A stretch of DNA of 64,000 nucleotides from Ilyonectria destructans. Taxonomy: Eukaryota > Ascomycota > Sordariomycetes > Hypocreales > Nectriaceae. The notes under the pieces were generated by a model. It was not told the DNA's origin. It saw only the letters and a program-made list of their open reading frames with translations, and ran no database searches. The first letter of the stretch is position 1; each line of letters opens with the position of its first letter. This document shows, one piece after another, positions 11,560 through 25,370 of the stretch. The stretch is from assembly GCA_020740775.1 (NCBI GenBank), contig JAHEWK010000001.1, forward strand, positions 6,820,001 through 6,884,000, written 5' to 3'. The position numbers were made by a program, and so were the translations under genes.

Positions 11560-12200
11560 ACATTAAATCCATTTCTGTTTCTAAACCTGCGTCCCAGTAG
11601 CTCAAAGATAAGCCAGCGCTATAGGCTACAGCGGAAGGCCCCAGTTTGAGCTAGGGGAGGCTGAGCCCTGTGGGAGCCTAGTAGGCACCCTGTCGAGATC
11701 ACAAGCCCACAAAGTGACCCAGATATGGATCAAAATCTCTTGTTTCGGGCCCTGGTTTGACTCGCACACCCCGGAACCGCACTTACAGTTCTAATCTGAT
11801 GCTTTGGTAAAGTACATTCCGTCAACTTAATTAGTATATTTCCTATTCGATCTGTCAACCCCATGGGTCCAACTTGGGTAATAATTCTTGAACCAGTCGC
11901 TCGCGCAAGAGCCCTAATTGCCAGTACAGGTACAGCCACCATGCAAGTAGGGAAATCCGCCAACCAAGGTGCCTGACCACCACTGCACTGCCACGTGGAT
12001 GCCTATGCCTTGCTGCCTGAATGCGACGGCGAATCGAAAAAGTGGATAAACCGCATGTTTACTATTAGATCAGTTAAATCTCTCATATTGCACCAAATTC
12101 TCCGATCTACACCTTTCACTTGTTCTTAGACTTGTGTTATCAACCAACATTGCCTGATCCTCTTCATTTAACCCATTAGTGTATCAGAAACCTTCCGGAA
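11560..12200. other. intergenic, no gene recognised
   Basis: Moderately AT-rich sequence between the MITE-like element and the CorA-like locus. A minus-strand frame at 11730-11963 has no recognisable features. Confidence 0.4.
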
Positions 12201-13930
12201 ATGACTGCCAGACGGCCACCATTTTCAGTCACCGGGGGTGTCAAGCCTTGGATAAAAAAGTTCAATGTCACTTCTTCAGAGGATACCTTTCTGAACCAGT
12301 TTGTTGGCACATCCGATGCAAGAATAGTTGAGATAAGCGAAGTATCTGTGAGAATAATCGGTTTCAGTTGGTCGAGGTAAACTTCTGACCTTCTCACGAC
12401 AGGGTGGAGGTGACGCCACGTACGTCTCTACATCACTCGGCTCCAACCACACCAAAGACTGGCCAGACCTCACTGAGTTCGTTGAAGTATGCTGTCACTA
12501 TAATGCTTCTCTCTATCTTTTACGACTGTGCTAAACTCTTGACAGCTTCCCCAGCCCGGTAGACCTCGAGGCATTCTCAGATTAGCGTAAGACTTTGAGC
12601 CATTTATTTGAAGATACAGATGAGCGCAACAATGTTATAAATCCGTTGAATTCTAACAGCAACAGGATCCTACCGTTCAATACCAAAGATGAAAACCTTC
12701 CACCTTTGTCGTGGAATGGGTTTCAGCAACACCTCGACCTATTGCATCTACGGAATTCCTACTTGTACGATGAAAATATGCAGACCCCTCCCAGCTGGTT
12801 CGAGGTCCCCTTAGAAGGAGGTTTAAAAGGTAGAGTTCAAAAATGAGACACATTTCTGCAAATGCTGAAAGTCCCTGCTAATCGTGGCACTTACAGGATT
12901 CATATTGAAGCCGGAGCGGTGGGACTCAAATCTTGCCAACTTCAGTCTCTCCGTTGCCTGCTGTCCAGGTTCAAGGACGACAAATATCGTGGCGCGTATG
13001 CTCCACAAAGCCGACGTGGAGCATCTTCTTTCGCGACTGCAGAAGCTAAGATCAATTGCTTGGCATCCTCTTCTCGTACCGCTCATTTTGATGGAACGAC
13101 GAATGGAGGCAACTGCAAAGGAGCTGATATCCGTCAGAGACTCCCTGTACGCAGTGGAGAGAAGAATAGGAACTCACAAGAACTACCATGGCAGGAAGCA
13201 GCATAAAAAGCTCCATTTCCACGATTACGGTGACAAGGTCTGGGAGCAAAGAAACAAAGGGGATATTGCATTCGAAACTGCTCCCGGTACTTTGACTTCC
13301 ATCGTATCGGAATGCGCCATGTTTGAAGCCAAGTGTCTTATCATTGAGGACACCCTCGATTGGCTTCAGGGACTAAACGCGGCTCTCTGCGAACCCGACA
13401 CTAATGCGGCACTTTCGGCCGTATCAGCCGACTCGATCCGACTGAAGATCTCCACCATGAAAACCTGGTGTGGCAACAACCGAACTCGAAGTGTCTACCT
13501 TGCAAAGAGAGCAGAAGCGCAGATGCAAGCTGTCAGTGATTGGATTTCTGGGCCTCTACCCAAGGATGGTAGCGTTCGCTAACCGAATATAGTGCTTCAA
13601 TCTCATGGCCCAGCGGGATAATGCTCTGAATCTAAAAACAACCGAGGCAGCGATTCGTGATAGCTCCGATATGAGAGCAATAGCCTGGGTTACCCTTGCT
13701 TTCCTACCAGCGACATTTGTGGCAGTATGACCTCCAAACATCTCATCAGGCCTAACTTTACTAACTGATATAAGACTTTCTTCAGCACCTCCTTTTTCAG
13801 CTTTGGGCAAGACGGACGCAGGGTTTCTAATTTAGTTTGGATTTACTGTGTGGTTTCTCTATTCCTAACAATAAGCGTCCTTGTTGGTTGGGCTTGGTGG
13901 ATTAGACGGGAGAGCAGGAACGAGAAGTAG
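12201..13930 (+). pseudogene. CorA-like Mg2+ transporter-type membrane protein, 5' part damaged
   Basis: The 3' two thirds splice cleanly. The segment that reads LSHLFEDTDERNN at about 12595 runs to 12823, joins exon 12891 onward across a GTAGAG...ACAG intron, then skips an intron starting GTCAGT (inside a longer open frame) and another starting GTATGA with a TACTAAC branch site, ending at TAG 13928-13930. The product has a coiled-coil region (RMEATAKEL onward), then a segment of the type IAWVTLAFLPATFVATFFS, then a second membrane helix VWIYCVVSLFLTISVLVGW. That is the C-terminal two-helix layout of the fungal CorA-like family. Upstream, the frame containing FPSPVDLEAFSD hits an in-frame TAG at 12583-12585 directly before the rest of the protein. 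The preceding gap would need a 26-nt intron, and an attractive exon at 12403-12486 is in the wrong phase. I read this as a pseudogene, or a gene whose start lies in an exon I cannot see. Confidence 0.6.
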
Positions 13931-14207
13931 AGAGAGTGATGGTTGAGAGGAGAGGCATGTTGTGTGAGCAGTTTGGTAATGTGGGAGAACTTGAGTCAGG
14001 AAGAGTCAGCACAAGCGCCAGTTTATATTTCTAGCAGTGCAGAAAAGGAACACCCGGAGTAGGAGATTGACCCAGACCCAATCCGCGACCAGACGAAATT
14101 CGTCATAACGTCAGAGCACTTCCCAGGTTGGAGCGCCGCGTAGATCTTTCATATGCCGATAGCGATTATGGACCATATTTCGAGAAGTTCCAATCACTAC
14201 TCCACCC

Positions 14208-14606
14208 TTATCCCCTCGTCCAAGTCAATCCCAAATAGCCATAGCCGCCAAGAATAACGCTTGACACAAACCGAAACAGGCCTTTACCAGGTACGCCCTC
14301 CTTCCAACAAAGGTATCCGTCTGCAGCGCCGGCCACGACGAGCAGGCTCAAGATGGTATCTAGGGACCTGTGATCACCTCGGAAATAGAATGTGTAGATG
14401 GCGATGCCGAACATGGACATCCGAGAGCCGTATGCGGCGAAGCACGTATGGGCCTCGCGGGACTTGGCGATGTGGTCTGGCAAGCCAAACTCCTGGATAG
14501 CACGTGCGGGCTTCCAGAACGGGAGCATTCCACCAAAGGTGAAGGTGGTGGCTATGAAAAGAGGCGGGATGTGCCAGGGAGAGAAACGAGGAAGCGTGGT
14601 AGTCAT
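14208..14606 (-). CDS. DUF4267 integral membrane protein
   Basis: A single exon of 132 residues from ATG 14606 (MTTTLPRFSPWHIPP). An upstream in-frame ATG exists, but the chosen start fits the usual length of the DUF4267 family, about 130 residues. It shows four hydrophobic stretches: PLFIATTFTFGGMLPF near the N-terminus, a second around SMFGIAIYTFYF, a third LDTILSLLVVAGAADGYL, and a fourth near the C-terminus, FVSSVILGGYGYLGL. The sequence FAAYGSRMSMFGIAIY is characteristic of the family, whose function is unknown. It is transcribed divergently from the mannosidase gene. Confidence 0.75.
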   Translation of the reverse strand: MTTTLPRFSPWHIPPLFIATTFTFGGMLPFWKPARAIQEFGLPDHIAKSREAHTCFAAYGSRMSMFGIAIYTFYFRGDHRSLDTILSLLVVAGAADGYLCWKEGVPGKGLFRFVSSVILGGYGYLGLTWTRG

Positions 14607-15186
14607 GTTGAAGATGAGTGCAATTGACGGTGATGTCTTGGAACGGATGACGTTTGGGAGGACAGAATGCGGGGGCTTATGAGAGATGTGAACAAGTGTG
14701 TTCGGAGTATGTAAGCCGGAATTGAGCCAGGGAGCCACCTATGATGTCTCAGTGCAGCTTGAGTTCGTCTCATAATACCAAGAGTTTGTAGTCTGAGGCA
14801 ACATCCTGGGAGGAAATGCGCTACGTACTACGCCGATCAAACCGTGGACTCGTTGTAGTGACATTTCCATTTCCATTTCCATTCCCATTTCCTATGATCC
14901 TTCCGATGCTCCGTTGACTGGTTCTCCCACAACGCCCACCGAGATGCGTCATTTGGCCAAGCTTGCTGATCGCCATTCCAACACGCCAACAAGCCACGGT
15001 TCAACAATGCTGCTCATCCGTTGGTTCCGGCCTCTAGCGCCCCGCTCGTGCTGACGGACTAATTTGCACATGCAGGGGCGTTTCAGCTGCCGTGGCCGAA
15101 GATCCGGCATAAGCTTATGGTTTGAGCTTCCTACAACTTCATCCTTCCATGACGATGCCACATTGTCGACGGGTCGCGCCTCATCA
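14607..15186. promoter_or_regulatory. divergent promoter region with ATTTCC microsatellite
   Basis: A 580-bp gap between the DUF4267 gene (minus) and the GH47 gene (plus). It holds an imperfect array of ATTTCC hexamers around 14861-14893. No defined factor site is recognised. Confidence 0.4.
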
Positions 15187-17016
<1,830 letters not shown>

Positions 17017-17466
17017 GAATAAGCAGATAGAGATGGGTTTATGGATGGAGTTGGGTGGGATTTTGGGCTGGACTGGGTTTCTCAGGCGTACATATTCATA
17101 ATTTCAGGACAATTCAGACATTCAACAGCCCCTGAGAAAAGAGTAAGCAAAAACTCGATGCACTTATCCGGTGGGGCTCTGAGGATTGCCGTAATTTTTG
17201 ACACATCTAGTTCTATAATATTGAGGAGTTAGCTTGTTTGACAGATTAGAGCCGCCAATAACGGGTAAGACCTTTACCGTCATCGATCGGCACCAGAGCC
17301 TTTACCTACATCGATGAAGCGCTGGTAGATGCCGGTATTCTGATATTTGCAGAATAATCTCAGCTATTTTCAATCCTTCCAAGTGAAAAAATAGACTGGA
17401 TCCTTCCTTGGTCCCTATCCCCATGTCCCAGCACAAGTTGTCCATACCACCAACAACGCTTTCACC
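17017..17466. other. intergenic; promoter of the first dehydrogenase paralogue
   Basis: No gene is seen in this 450-bp gap. It includes the candidate activator half-site listed separately at 17160-17170. Confidence 0.45.
17160..17170 (+). promoter_or_regulatory. candidate QutA/QA-1F half-site GCACTTATCCG
   Basis: The last ten positions of the published QA-1F consensus GGRTAARYRYTTATCC are matched by GCACTTATCC, about 300 bp upstream of the dehydrogenase start at 17467. The same 11-mer occurs in the divergent promoter at 29328-29338. The left half of the palindrome is not conserved here. Binding is an inference. Confidence 0.35.
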
Positions 17467-18402
17467 ATGTCGGACAATAAGCTCAACCAACAGTGCCGAA
17501 CATATCTTTTCGGCCATCCGCTGCACCAGTCCCTTGCACTACTCCTACACTCAACCATCTTCAAAAGCCTCAATGTTCCGTGGACATATGAACCCATCGA
17601 TTCCATAGACAAGAACGATTTCCTCCCGAAGCTCAAAGCAGACGACTGCATTGGCTCTGCCGTCACAATGCCACACAAAGTCACATGGATGAAGGAGTGC
17701 GATGATGTGACTGAAGAGGGCCGGGCCATTGGGGCCATCAATACCATCTTCATCAGGCGGGACCTCGATAGTGGCAAGAAGAGGTACATCGGAACAAACA
17801 CCGACTGTATTGGGATTCGCGAAGCATTTCTCAACAACTATCCTGATATTCTCTCAAAAAGCAAGGGCCACCCGGCTCTGGTAATTGGGGGCGGAGGAGC
17901 GGCTCGTAGTGCCATTTACGCACTCTACAAGTGGCTGGGAGCCTCTGAGATCTACCTCGTGAATCGCGTCGAAGACGAGGTAGTCGACATTGTTTCGTCA
18001 TTTTCCGATGCCGAAGGAGGCCCAATGTTGACTCACATCTCAACAGTTGAACAGGCTGCACAGCTTGATGCCCCAGTACTCATTGTAGGAACAGTGCCAA
18101 ATTTTCCTCCTCGCTCTGTGGGAGAAGTCACGGCCCGGAACATCACGCTCGAATTCCTGCGGAAAGAGCAGAAGGGATATGTGCTGGAAATGTGCTATCA
18201 TCCCGAAATAGTCACTGAGTTTTACAGTCTGTCTCAGCGAGAAGGCTGGGCGGTTTTGCCAGGTACAGAGGCCATGATATACCAAGGAATCGCTCAGGAG
18301 GTCCTTTGGATGGAACGACCGTTGGAGCAGATGCCATTGAAGGATGTCAGAGCTGCCATCGCAGATGCGCTTTCAAGGAGATCATGCCAGGCCGAAGAAT
18401 AA
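17467..18402 (+). CDS. quinate/shikimate dehydrogenase family protein (QutB-like paralogue)
   Basis: A single exon of 311 residues, starting at the only ATG that keeps the N-terminal substrate-binding strand (TYLFGHPLHQSLAL). It has the shikimate dehydrogenase fold: an N-terminal substrate domain with the catalytic Lys in AVTMPHK and Asp in GTNTDCIGI, then a Rossmann domain with GGGGAARSAIYAL. The cofactor-discriminating loop is NRVEDEV, acidic where NADP-linked shikimate dehydrogenases have NRT..KA, so NAD is the likelier cofactor. The substrate motif is S-L-A rather than the S-L-S of biosynthetic enzymes, a change shared with the QutB-type gene at 26569-27540. It therefore probably oxidises quinate, shikimate or a related hydroxy acid. 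It lies outside the compact cluster, separated by a rhodopsin-domain gene, but has a candidate activator half-site upstream. The exact substrate is unknown. Confidence 0.8.
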   Translation: MSDNKLNQQCRTYLFGHPLHQSLALLLHSTIFKSLNVPWTYEPIDSIDKNDFLPKLKADDCIGSAVTMPHKVTWMKECDDVTEEGRAIGAINTIFIRRDLDSGKKRYIGTNTDCIGIREAFLNNYPDILSKSKGHPALVIGGGGAARSAIYALYKWLGASEIYLVNRVEDEVVDIVSSFSDAEGGPMLTHISTVEQAAQLDAPVLIVGTVPNFPPRSVGEVTARNITLEFLRKEQKGYVLEMCYHPEIVTEFYSLSQREGWAVLPGTEAMIYQGIAQEVLWMERPLEQMPLKDVRAAIADALSRRSCQAEE

Positions 18403-18581
18403 ATCATACAGGATATAGAGTAGAGCTTCATTAATTTGTTCCTCGCCCATGTATGAGAACACTATCTGCTCAATTTTAAAAACCCACCTTACAATGGATT
18501 ACTCTTGCTTCGGAGTATGTGGTTTAATTATCGTATTATGTCGTTCTAAGTTATGTTACAGGTATATGCATTGTACAATCC

Positions 18582-20021
18582 TCATGCCATGACTGATGTT
18601 TCTATCCCCATCGGCTTCCTGGAGCCGACTGGATATTCTACAGAGTCTTCATTGGAGAGCGTCTCAACCGAGATCCGAATCTCTTCCGTCTTCATAACCC
18701 TTCCTGGTTTCAAATCATTTAGCTGAACTTCACTGCCAGCATCGTCTTTGAAGACACCCCCCTTGGTCTGCGTCCCAGTTCGCCAATATGCCCCGGATCC
18801 TTGAGTGTGCGTTGCTTTCGATCGATTTGTCCTGGATCGAGCGTCGGTCGAGGTGCCTCTGTAGCCCGACTTGTAATCGCTGCTGTTGATGCTCGAGTTG
18901 ACCAGGTGGGCCAGTTTTCGGAGCAATGGTCGTAAAGCTGTGAGCGCCACAAGTATGATCGATACGCAGAGTTCGGATGTAGCCCAGAGATCTATTCAAG
19001 CGTTCAAAGTAAGTATCGTGCAGCTTCAGGGGTACATTCTAGAGGGGAGTCGTGCAAGTGACTTACAGTTGGAAAAGGCACCATTTCCCGAGGTAACCAT
19101 ATTGGTGAAGCGTCCAATGCTTATGGCGATGGTAATCACACCCAAGCCTAAAATTACCGCGAGACCAATCTTCTCCCTACGTCTTGGGAGCTTCAAGTCT
19201 CGGATGAGAGGGAAAGGAAAGGCGACGTCTACTCCGTTAGTATGCGCGGTCAAGGTGCTTTGAGGGGTAATGACATACTCAGGACCTCAGTGGTAAAATT
19301 GAGAGACCAATGGATTCGCATCATTATCAATGAATTATATGCGCTGCAAACACCAGGTTCGGGTGACCTAAAGGGAAGTGGACAGTCAGTACAAGGGATT
19401 TGACATGAGATTCGACAACGACATCTCCGGATGGCCGCGTAGGACATAGGAATCTCTCACCAGTTTGACGCTATATCAGCCCCACACCAAAGTGTAGCAT
19501 CGAAGAATGTAACGAGACAGCTTGCGACCGTGATGCCGGTAAGAATATACAAGGCAATTCGCATCGTGGGCTGCGTGGGTGGGACCAGCGCGTAGTAGAA
19601 GGCGATGATGCTGAACTTGGGAAAGTACATGCCGGTATCGAAGAAGTAATTGACAGCAAATCGAATCTGTTGATGTCAGCGACGATCCTTCGGCAAAAGC
19701 AGCAGGTAAGGTTTGTGATTAGCTACCTTTAGCATTCTAACACCCGGGTCAACGAAGTTGAACATGGCATTGGCCTTGTAAGCCAACGTGTCGCAGATGA
19801 CCAGCCCCAACGCCGAGCAGACAGCGATCAAAAGCCATGCGTCCGACCAGTATATCCTGTCTTTGTTCATGTACAGCCGAACATACAGACGGGCAGCCAC
19901 CAAGATGATGGCCAAAGATAGCAGGACCCATTCTCCAGCCTGGGCGAGCGTTAGGTGGAGTCTGGAGGATTGCCTCGACCGGAACACTCACGATTACCGC
20001 GGTGGGCGACATGCTTGACAT
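18582..20021 (-). CDS. rhodopsin-domain integral membrane protein
   Basis: A multi-exon minus-strand gene. Exon 1 is 20021-19992 (MSSMSPTAVI), exon 2 is 19939-19727 (AGEWVLLSLAIILVAARLY), exon 3 starts at 19666 (IRFAVNYFFDTGMYFPKFSI), further exons follow around 19370 and 19230, and the last exon ends at 18582. The product is a seven-helix membrane protein of the fungal 'rhodopsin domain' family (formerly DUF-type, SAT4/PTH11-like). Characteristic blocks are CSAYNSLIMMRIHWSLNF and VAFPFPLIRDLKLPRREK, with GVITIAISIGRF before the last helix. The cytosolic tail is polar and Ser/Thr-rich. These proteins are not retinal opsins as far as known and their ligands are unknown. Its position inside the quinate region could mean sensing, or mere coincidence. 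Confidence 0.8.
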
Positions 20022-22470
20022 GCTGGCGAAACACCCCAAATGGAGGAAAAAGAAAGGCGAAAGCTGCACAGAAGCTGACACCAAGGGGTCAGCGGGAACA
20101 ACATGTTTTCAAGTTCGGAACGCAGCTACGGCTGCGCCCAACACGGTACATACATCCCCCTGTCAAATGGCGACGGTTCCGGAGCGAACGAGTCATGCAA
20201 TCGGCGTGGGCGCCACCAACAGAACCACTAACAAAGCCACAGACAAGGTTGATCAGCCGCTACTCAACTGACGGCACCCGAGAAACGCGCGCCGAATGTA
20301 AATTATGTGAGTCGGAACGTGGCTCGGCGTATGCCATTGTTCCGTAACGGGAGAGGCGCTCTCTCCTAATTCTCCTGGAAAGGCCTGAACGCGTAACCCA
20401 CCGTAGCTTATCACTCCCCCTACTCTTCTCAATGAGGGAAAAGGAGGACAAGGTACAGATCCCCCTCTTCACATCAACAAGGAAGCAATCCTGCCAAGGC
20501 GAGGTCTAAGAGCGGGGGTGGAGATTCGATAGCTAGACGAGGGTCCCCTGAACTAGGCCTTTGACGCTACTGATACTCCACCCCCAGCTTCTTGTTATGG
20601 TTGGACCACGACGTGATCCGAGTGGTCAAGTTTCGTGAAGACGTGGCCATGGTTATTTCCTGCCCGTACGAATCATGCCGATGCCACTTGTTAGCGGTTG
20701 ATAATCGCTTCCGACTTCCCGATCGCCTTTAACTTAAACGTAGCTACCGGCAGCATCCGAGTTGTCGAGCATTGGTCAGCGCTAGAACCCTTGCTGTGGC
20801 TCATCCGTGCGCCGCTCACCTGAGCCAATGGCCTTGGCGATTTACCATCGAGGCATTTGGAGGAGACGGACCACGTGGAGCAGGGGACACGATAAGGGCG
20901 GCAAAAGATGAAGCCATTTTGAGGGATTGTCAGATCTCCGAGAAACCCCCGAGATAAGGTTGAGTAGGCGAGTGAAGTAACGCAAAAGAGATGATATGAG
21001 CTTGTTATTGGAGCTGAAGCGTGCCCTTGTTATATAGCTAATCTTGATGACACCGTGGTCAAAGTTGCCATTATGGCCAGAAATGGGCCCATGTTCATGC
21101 AGACATGGTTTCCTTCTTGGCTATACAATATGTATGTTACTATACACAGGCCACACGAATGGGGGGAGTAGCTCCATGCAAGTGCGAGAGAGTGTCTCGG
21201 GGCAGTTATTTTATCTAGATTTATTCTCGATGTAGTAGCAGCAAAGACAGCTCGCGTGGGGGTTCTCGAGTAGGCTTTGGGCAACTTCGCTCGCGCCAGC
21301 GACAACTACAATCCCTTCCAATGCCGGTGAATTTTGCAAAAATATTTAATAGCGGCAGGAATATGCTTTCATGAGTCAGTATAGTTCTGATGCCAAACCC
21401 ACCCAAACCGCAACCAAACCGCGAGCAGAAATATGGGAGTCATCAGCCACACGCAGCGCTTTTTTCTATGTGGCTGTGTTTCAATCGCTGCTGAGCCACA
21501 GGAGAACAGGCGCTCTTCTCCAGGTAGCCACCCTGGAGTTCTCACACCTGCGCATCGTAAATCGTGCAATCTATGCTGTGGAGGCCTCTAAATGCACTTA
21601 ATTTGGTATTTCAAGTATAAAATATTACAGGCGTAATAAATATAATAAGTAACACGCACTCGGGATACTTGGTGGGATTCATTGAGTAAAGACTGTGTGT
21701 TGGCTCTTGAGCTGGGGTGAAATCACCGTAGTAGCATCGTTCCGAACAACGCTGAAAGTTGTGAACAGGAACATAACGGGATCCCTTTCAATTTTCTTTT
21801 ACTTAGCTCACTCTCATAGCTCACAGTACTTCTGAGTGTTAGTGAAGCCCGAAAAACTTAATACTTAACGACGTATTTGACGACATCTTTGGGAAAGAGG
21901 CGGTCCACACCTGTTCCGAGTTCCGAGCAGCCAATTGCCGAGAAGCGGGAAAGAACTTTGCCGTCCGGCAGCTGGAACCTCCGTCATGTCAACAGTGTGG
22001 GGAGGGGGATTTCTCACGCTAGCAGACACTATACGACTTGGATAAGTGGGATGGTGACTTAATAAGTCAATCGGTAGAGATATCGCCGACGGGGAGCGTC
22101 CTTAAACATTTGGAACAACACATATACACAACTGAAATGGCTTTTAATCGCAAGCTAGCAACACGATTTGGAGAAAAAGCAGTCAAGGTAGCTAATATTA
22201 GTAAGTTGCATTATAATTTTGTCCCAAGAACACTCAACATGTGTCAATGTTTCCGTGAACATGGTGGTGCACTAGCAAATAGATCCTGTTTATTTTTACA
22301 CCCAGCGTCCTGCACTCTCAACTTGATCGTCAATCTCCTGCACACTGAGACGACTTCTGCACGGCTCCGGCTTTCTCTTCGCTGACTTCCGCGCGCTGAA
22401 ACACTGCATTCCTCCCTGAACGTTCCTTATTTTGTCCGGGATGCGTGGCCTCATGGGGTTGACGTGAATA
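20022..22470. other. long intergenic region upstream of the activator gene
   Basis: About 2.4 kb without a supported gene. Open frames are short. An AT-rich stretch lies near 21600-21660. A candidate activator half-site GGATAAGTGG lies at 22040-22049, 430 bp upstream of the activator start, matching nine of ten positions of GGRTAARYRY. The length is unusual beside the tightly packed genes downstream and may hold regulatory sequence or decayed elements. Confidence 0.4.
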
Positions 22471-24999
22471 ATGGGGAACGGCAGCGTCCCTACGAATCCA
22501 GCCAAAGGCCGCCACCCAACGCCGGATCAAATTGAAGTCTCGCAGTCCAAGCGGCCTCGCAGGGACACGGAAGAAGTGCGAGATGGAGTCAACAACAACA
22601 ATCGGATACGGATTAGTCGGGCATGCGATGAATGCCGACGACGTAAGGATCGCTGCGATGGTCAACGACCGTCCTGTCAGCCATGCTCCGTCGCCAAGCG
22701 GGCCTGTAACTACAACCCATCCAAGAAACGCGGCCTTCGAACGGGCTATGTCAGATCTCTGGAAATGCTTCTTGGTTTCTTTTTCGGTACCGTTGAGGGA
22801 AGTGAAGCTTGGATGTCTGCTATTCTGGAAGGCAATGCGACGAAGCCGACACTGCAGCTCCGGGCGTCGACAGAAATTGGTCAAGATGCCGCCGAGTTTG
22901 CTATGCATATGTGGAGAACGAGCGATGTGCTGAAAAGGCTCGAGAATTTGCCTTCCTTGACTGAATCGGCAGAGGATGGTGACGAAACTCGCGATACCGT
23001 TGAAGGCAGGTTAGCCCAGGCCTTGGGAGGCATAGCTGCCATGGGCAACTTGAACGACGTCCTCGATACGCCCGGCTTCGAAGGGTCAGCGCAAGTTCCC
23101 CTCAGCCCAATGAATACAGATGCAACCTCTCCAGTCATCATCCCAGCAGTTCCCTCACATCACACCGCCATGTCACAGCAAATAGCCCCGAATCCCAGTA
23201 CGACTTGCTCAACCACCCGCGGCGATGAGTTGGACCTCACATCGCAGTCAATCATAGAAATACCTCATGGCGACGGCCGAATGGATCTCCCGACAAATTG
23301 GTCATACCTTCTTGATCTTCACTTTGCCAACACACACTGCTGGTTACCCATTTCGCACAAACACGACTTGCTACGGACAGCATACACCCTCGCCAACAAT
23401 ACCAATCCCCACAATCTCACAACCCCTTCCCAAAACGGCGACTGTGCGTTTCTCTGGGCTGTTTTAGCGTACTCATCGCATCAGAGCGATGCCCTGGATG
23501 TCATCCAAGGACAGACCTCTCCGAAGAGAATCTCGACGGAATGCCTCCTGGTCACAGCGAGGCGCCTCGCTACGTGTGAAGAAGGGGCCCATGCAATCGG
23601 CCATGTCCGGGCCTGGATACTATTGGCTCTTCTAGAAATGGTCCACAGTCGCTGGAAGACTGCATTGGTCAAAATTGGCCAAGCTGTGTATATTGCAGCT
23701 GGTCTCGGCATTCTCCCCGGCCTTCATACCCAGACTCTTGGTCTTGAAGAGGGTGTGAAGCGAACTATTATGGGATGCATTGCCTTAGAGACCTTGATAG
23801 CGACCCGGCTTCATGTTAGGCCTTACTTTCATCATTCGGACATTTGGAAACTTGGATCCCTTCAAACAGAGGGTATAGAAGAGTGGGAACCGTGGCAGCC
23901 ACGAATGCCACACAACTCGCAATCCTCCAACTACAGCGCTGAATACCGTCATTCTCCAGGCCACGTCTTGAGCATATTTTCACAGTTTATGGAAATCACG
24001 GGACATCTGAGCAAATTATTGACTCATTCGTCTCGTCAAAGTTGTTGCCAAGAAATTGCTCAGAGCCTTGAACAACTAAAACCTACGATTCCTCTGCTAC
24101 GTCCAGACTCTTCAGGTACAGAGTCATCCCCACAGCTGCTGAATTTACACTTGGCTGTCAATTGCGTGGAAAAAATGATACGATCTGAGAAACTCCTTCC
24201 TCTAGATAGTCAAATCAGTCAGCCCGCGAATGAAAGCTGGAGTGATACACGAAAACTGGGTGATGTGTTAAGCGAGCGAGTCCAGGGCATCGGATACCTT
24301 TGGATTCCCCCTTCAGTTCTTTCATATTTATTCATATTTCGTCAATTGCTAGATGGAGAGAAGAAATCCATCTATGATACTTTCGGCGACGAGGAGAGAA
24401 GGGGGCTGAGCACGTCCCTCGGCGGACTAGAACATGCATGGCGGGATATCAACACAGCTGCGTCTGTTTTGACCCATCTCAGTTCAGACAATGGAAGTTC
24501 TCTACTACAGTCCAAGAGACAGAACAATCAACACCAGGAAGCCGTATACCTAAACATGGACCTGGCGACAGCGCCCCTCGTTACAACCAGTTCAGGGCCT
24601 CAACTTTGCACCCAGGGAAGCATACGACCTCAGCCTGGCACACTCCAGACTGCAGAAAACACAGGTTTGGAGGCATTGCACTCTACATCACGGCATCGTG
24701 TATCGTCTGAATCACAGAGTGTGGTGAATGACAGAATCCCCCCTCCCGCTCAAAGTCTGGACTTTGACTCTTTATCCAATTCTCTAGTCGGAAGAATGGA
24801 TGACGATGGCCTCTTCGACAGTTTAGCCAATTTGGACCCGGAAGATTGGTATGGTCTCACCCGAATCCAAAAGTAAACGATTTATCTTTATTTACTAATT
24901 TGTCTATGCAGGGTAGCGAATCCTCCAGAGTTTATGAGACACCTTGGGGATCTTCGTGATGCTCCAACCGATCTTCAGTCATTCTTTGACGAGAGCTGA
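22471..24999 (+). CDS. qutA: Zn2Cys6 transcriptional activator of quinate catabolism (QutA/QA-1F type)
   Basis: Exons 22471-24848 and 24912-24999 (63-nt intron with TACTAAT branch site) give 821 residues, close to the 825 I recall for Aspergillus QutA. The zinc cluster is at about residues 51-78, CDECRRRKDRCDGQRPSCQPC, followed by SKKRGLRTGYVRSLEM. This KRG.[RQ]TGY.R.LE linker is the hallmark of the QutA/QA-1F subfamily rather than of a generic C6 factor. A fungal-specific middle region follows (about 270-560, WLPISHKHDLLRTAY onward). The second exon adds a conserved-looking tail, ANPPEFMRHLGD...FFDES; without it the protein would end early at a stop inside the intron. In quinate clusters this activator is held off by QutR when no quinate is present; the matching QutR-type gene lies at 31082. 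A possible self-regulatory half-site is at 22040. Confidence 0.87.
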
Positions 25000-25370
25000 G
25001 ATAATGTCGGAAACAAATGCCTGCCTGGAGCGTGATACTGATATAAGGATGATTGGAATCATAATTTGCATCATACACGGTAGATGTGTAAATAGTATAA
25101 AATAATATATATGAGCTTTTTATCTTCATAAATATGTGATTGCAAAGCTGTGTAAAAAGTGTGATAGTCGACTCAATCAGTAGGTACCTGAATAAGAGTG
25201 GGTGAGGCGGAATTGAATTTTCCCGCCTGTTCAATAGATGAATTTGTCGACCTCACCTTGGCTGCTACTACACACAAAAGAGCACAAGTCCCTCAATATA
25301 TCTAACAATTGGTCATTTTACAGTAAAGTGACACGAAGTTTGTTGCTCATCGCCGTTCAAACATACAATC
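25000..25370. other. intergenic between activator and dehydratase genes
   Basis: A 371-bp AT-rich gap holding the 3' end of the activator gene and the promoter of the dehydratase gene. I found no GGRTAA or TTATCC core by eye. Confidence 0.4.

Noticed and set aside
15064..15186. Upstream ATG of the GH47 gene
   Set aside because: It would add a 41-residue leader before the membrane anchor that is unlike the family; 15187 gives a proper type II anchor.
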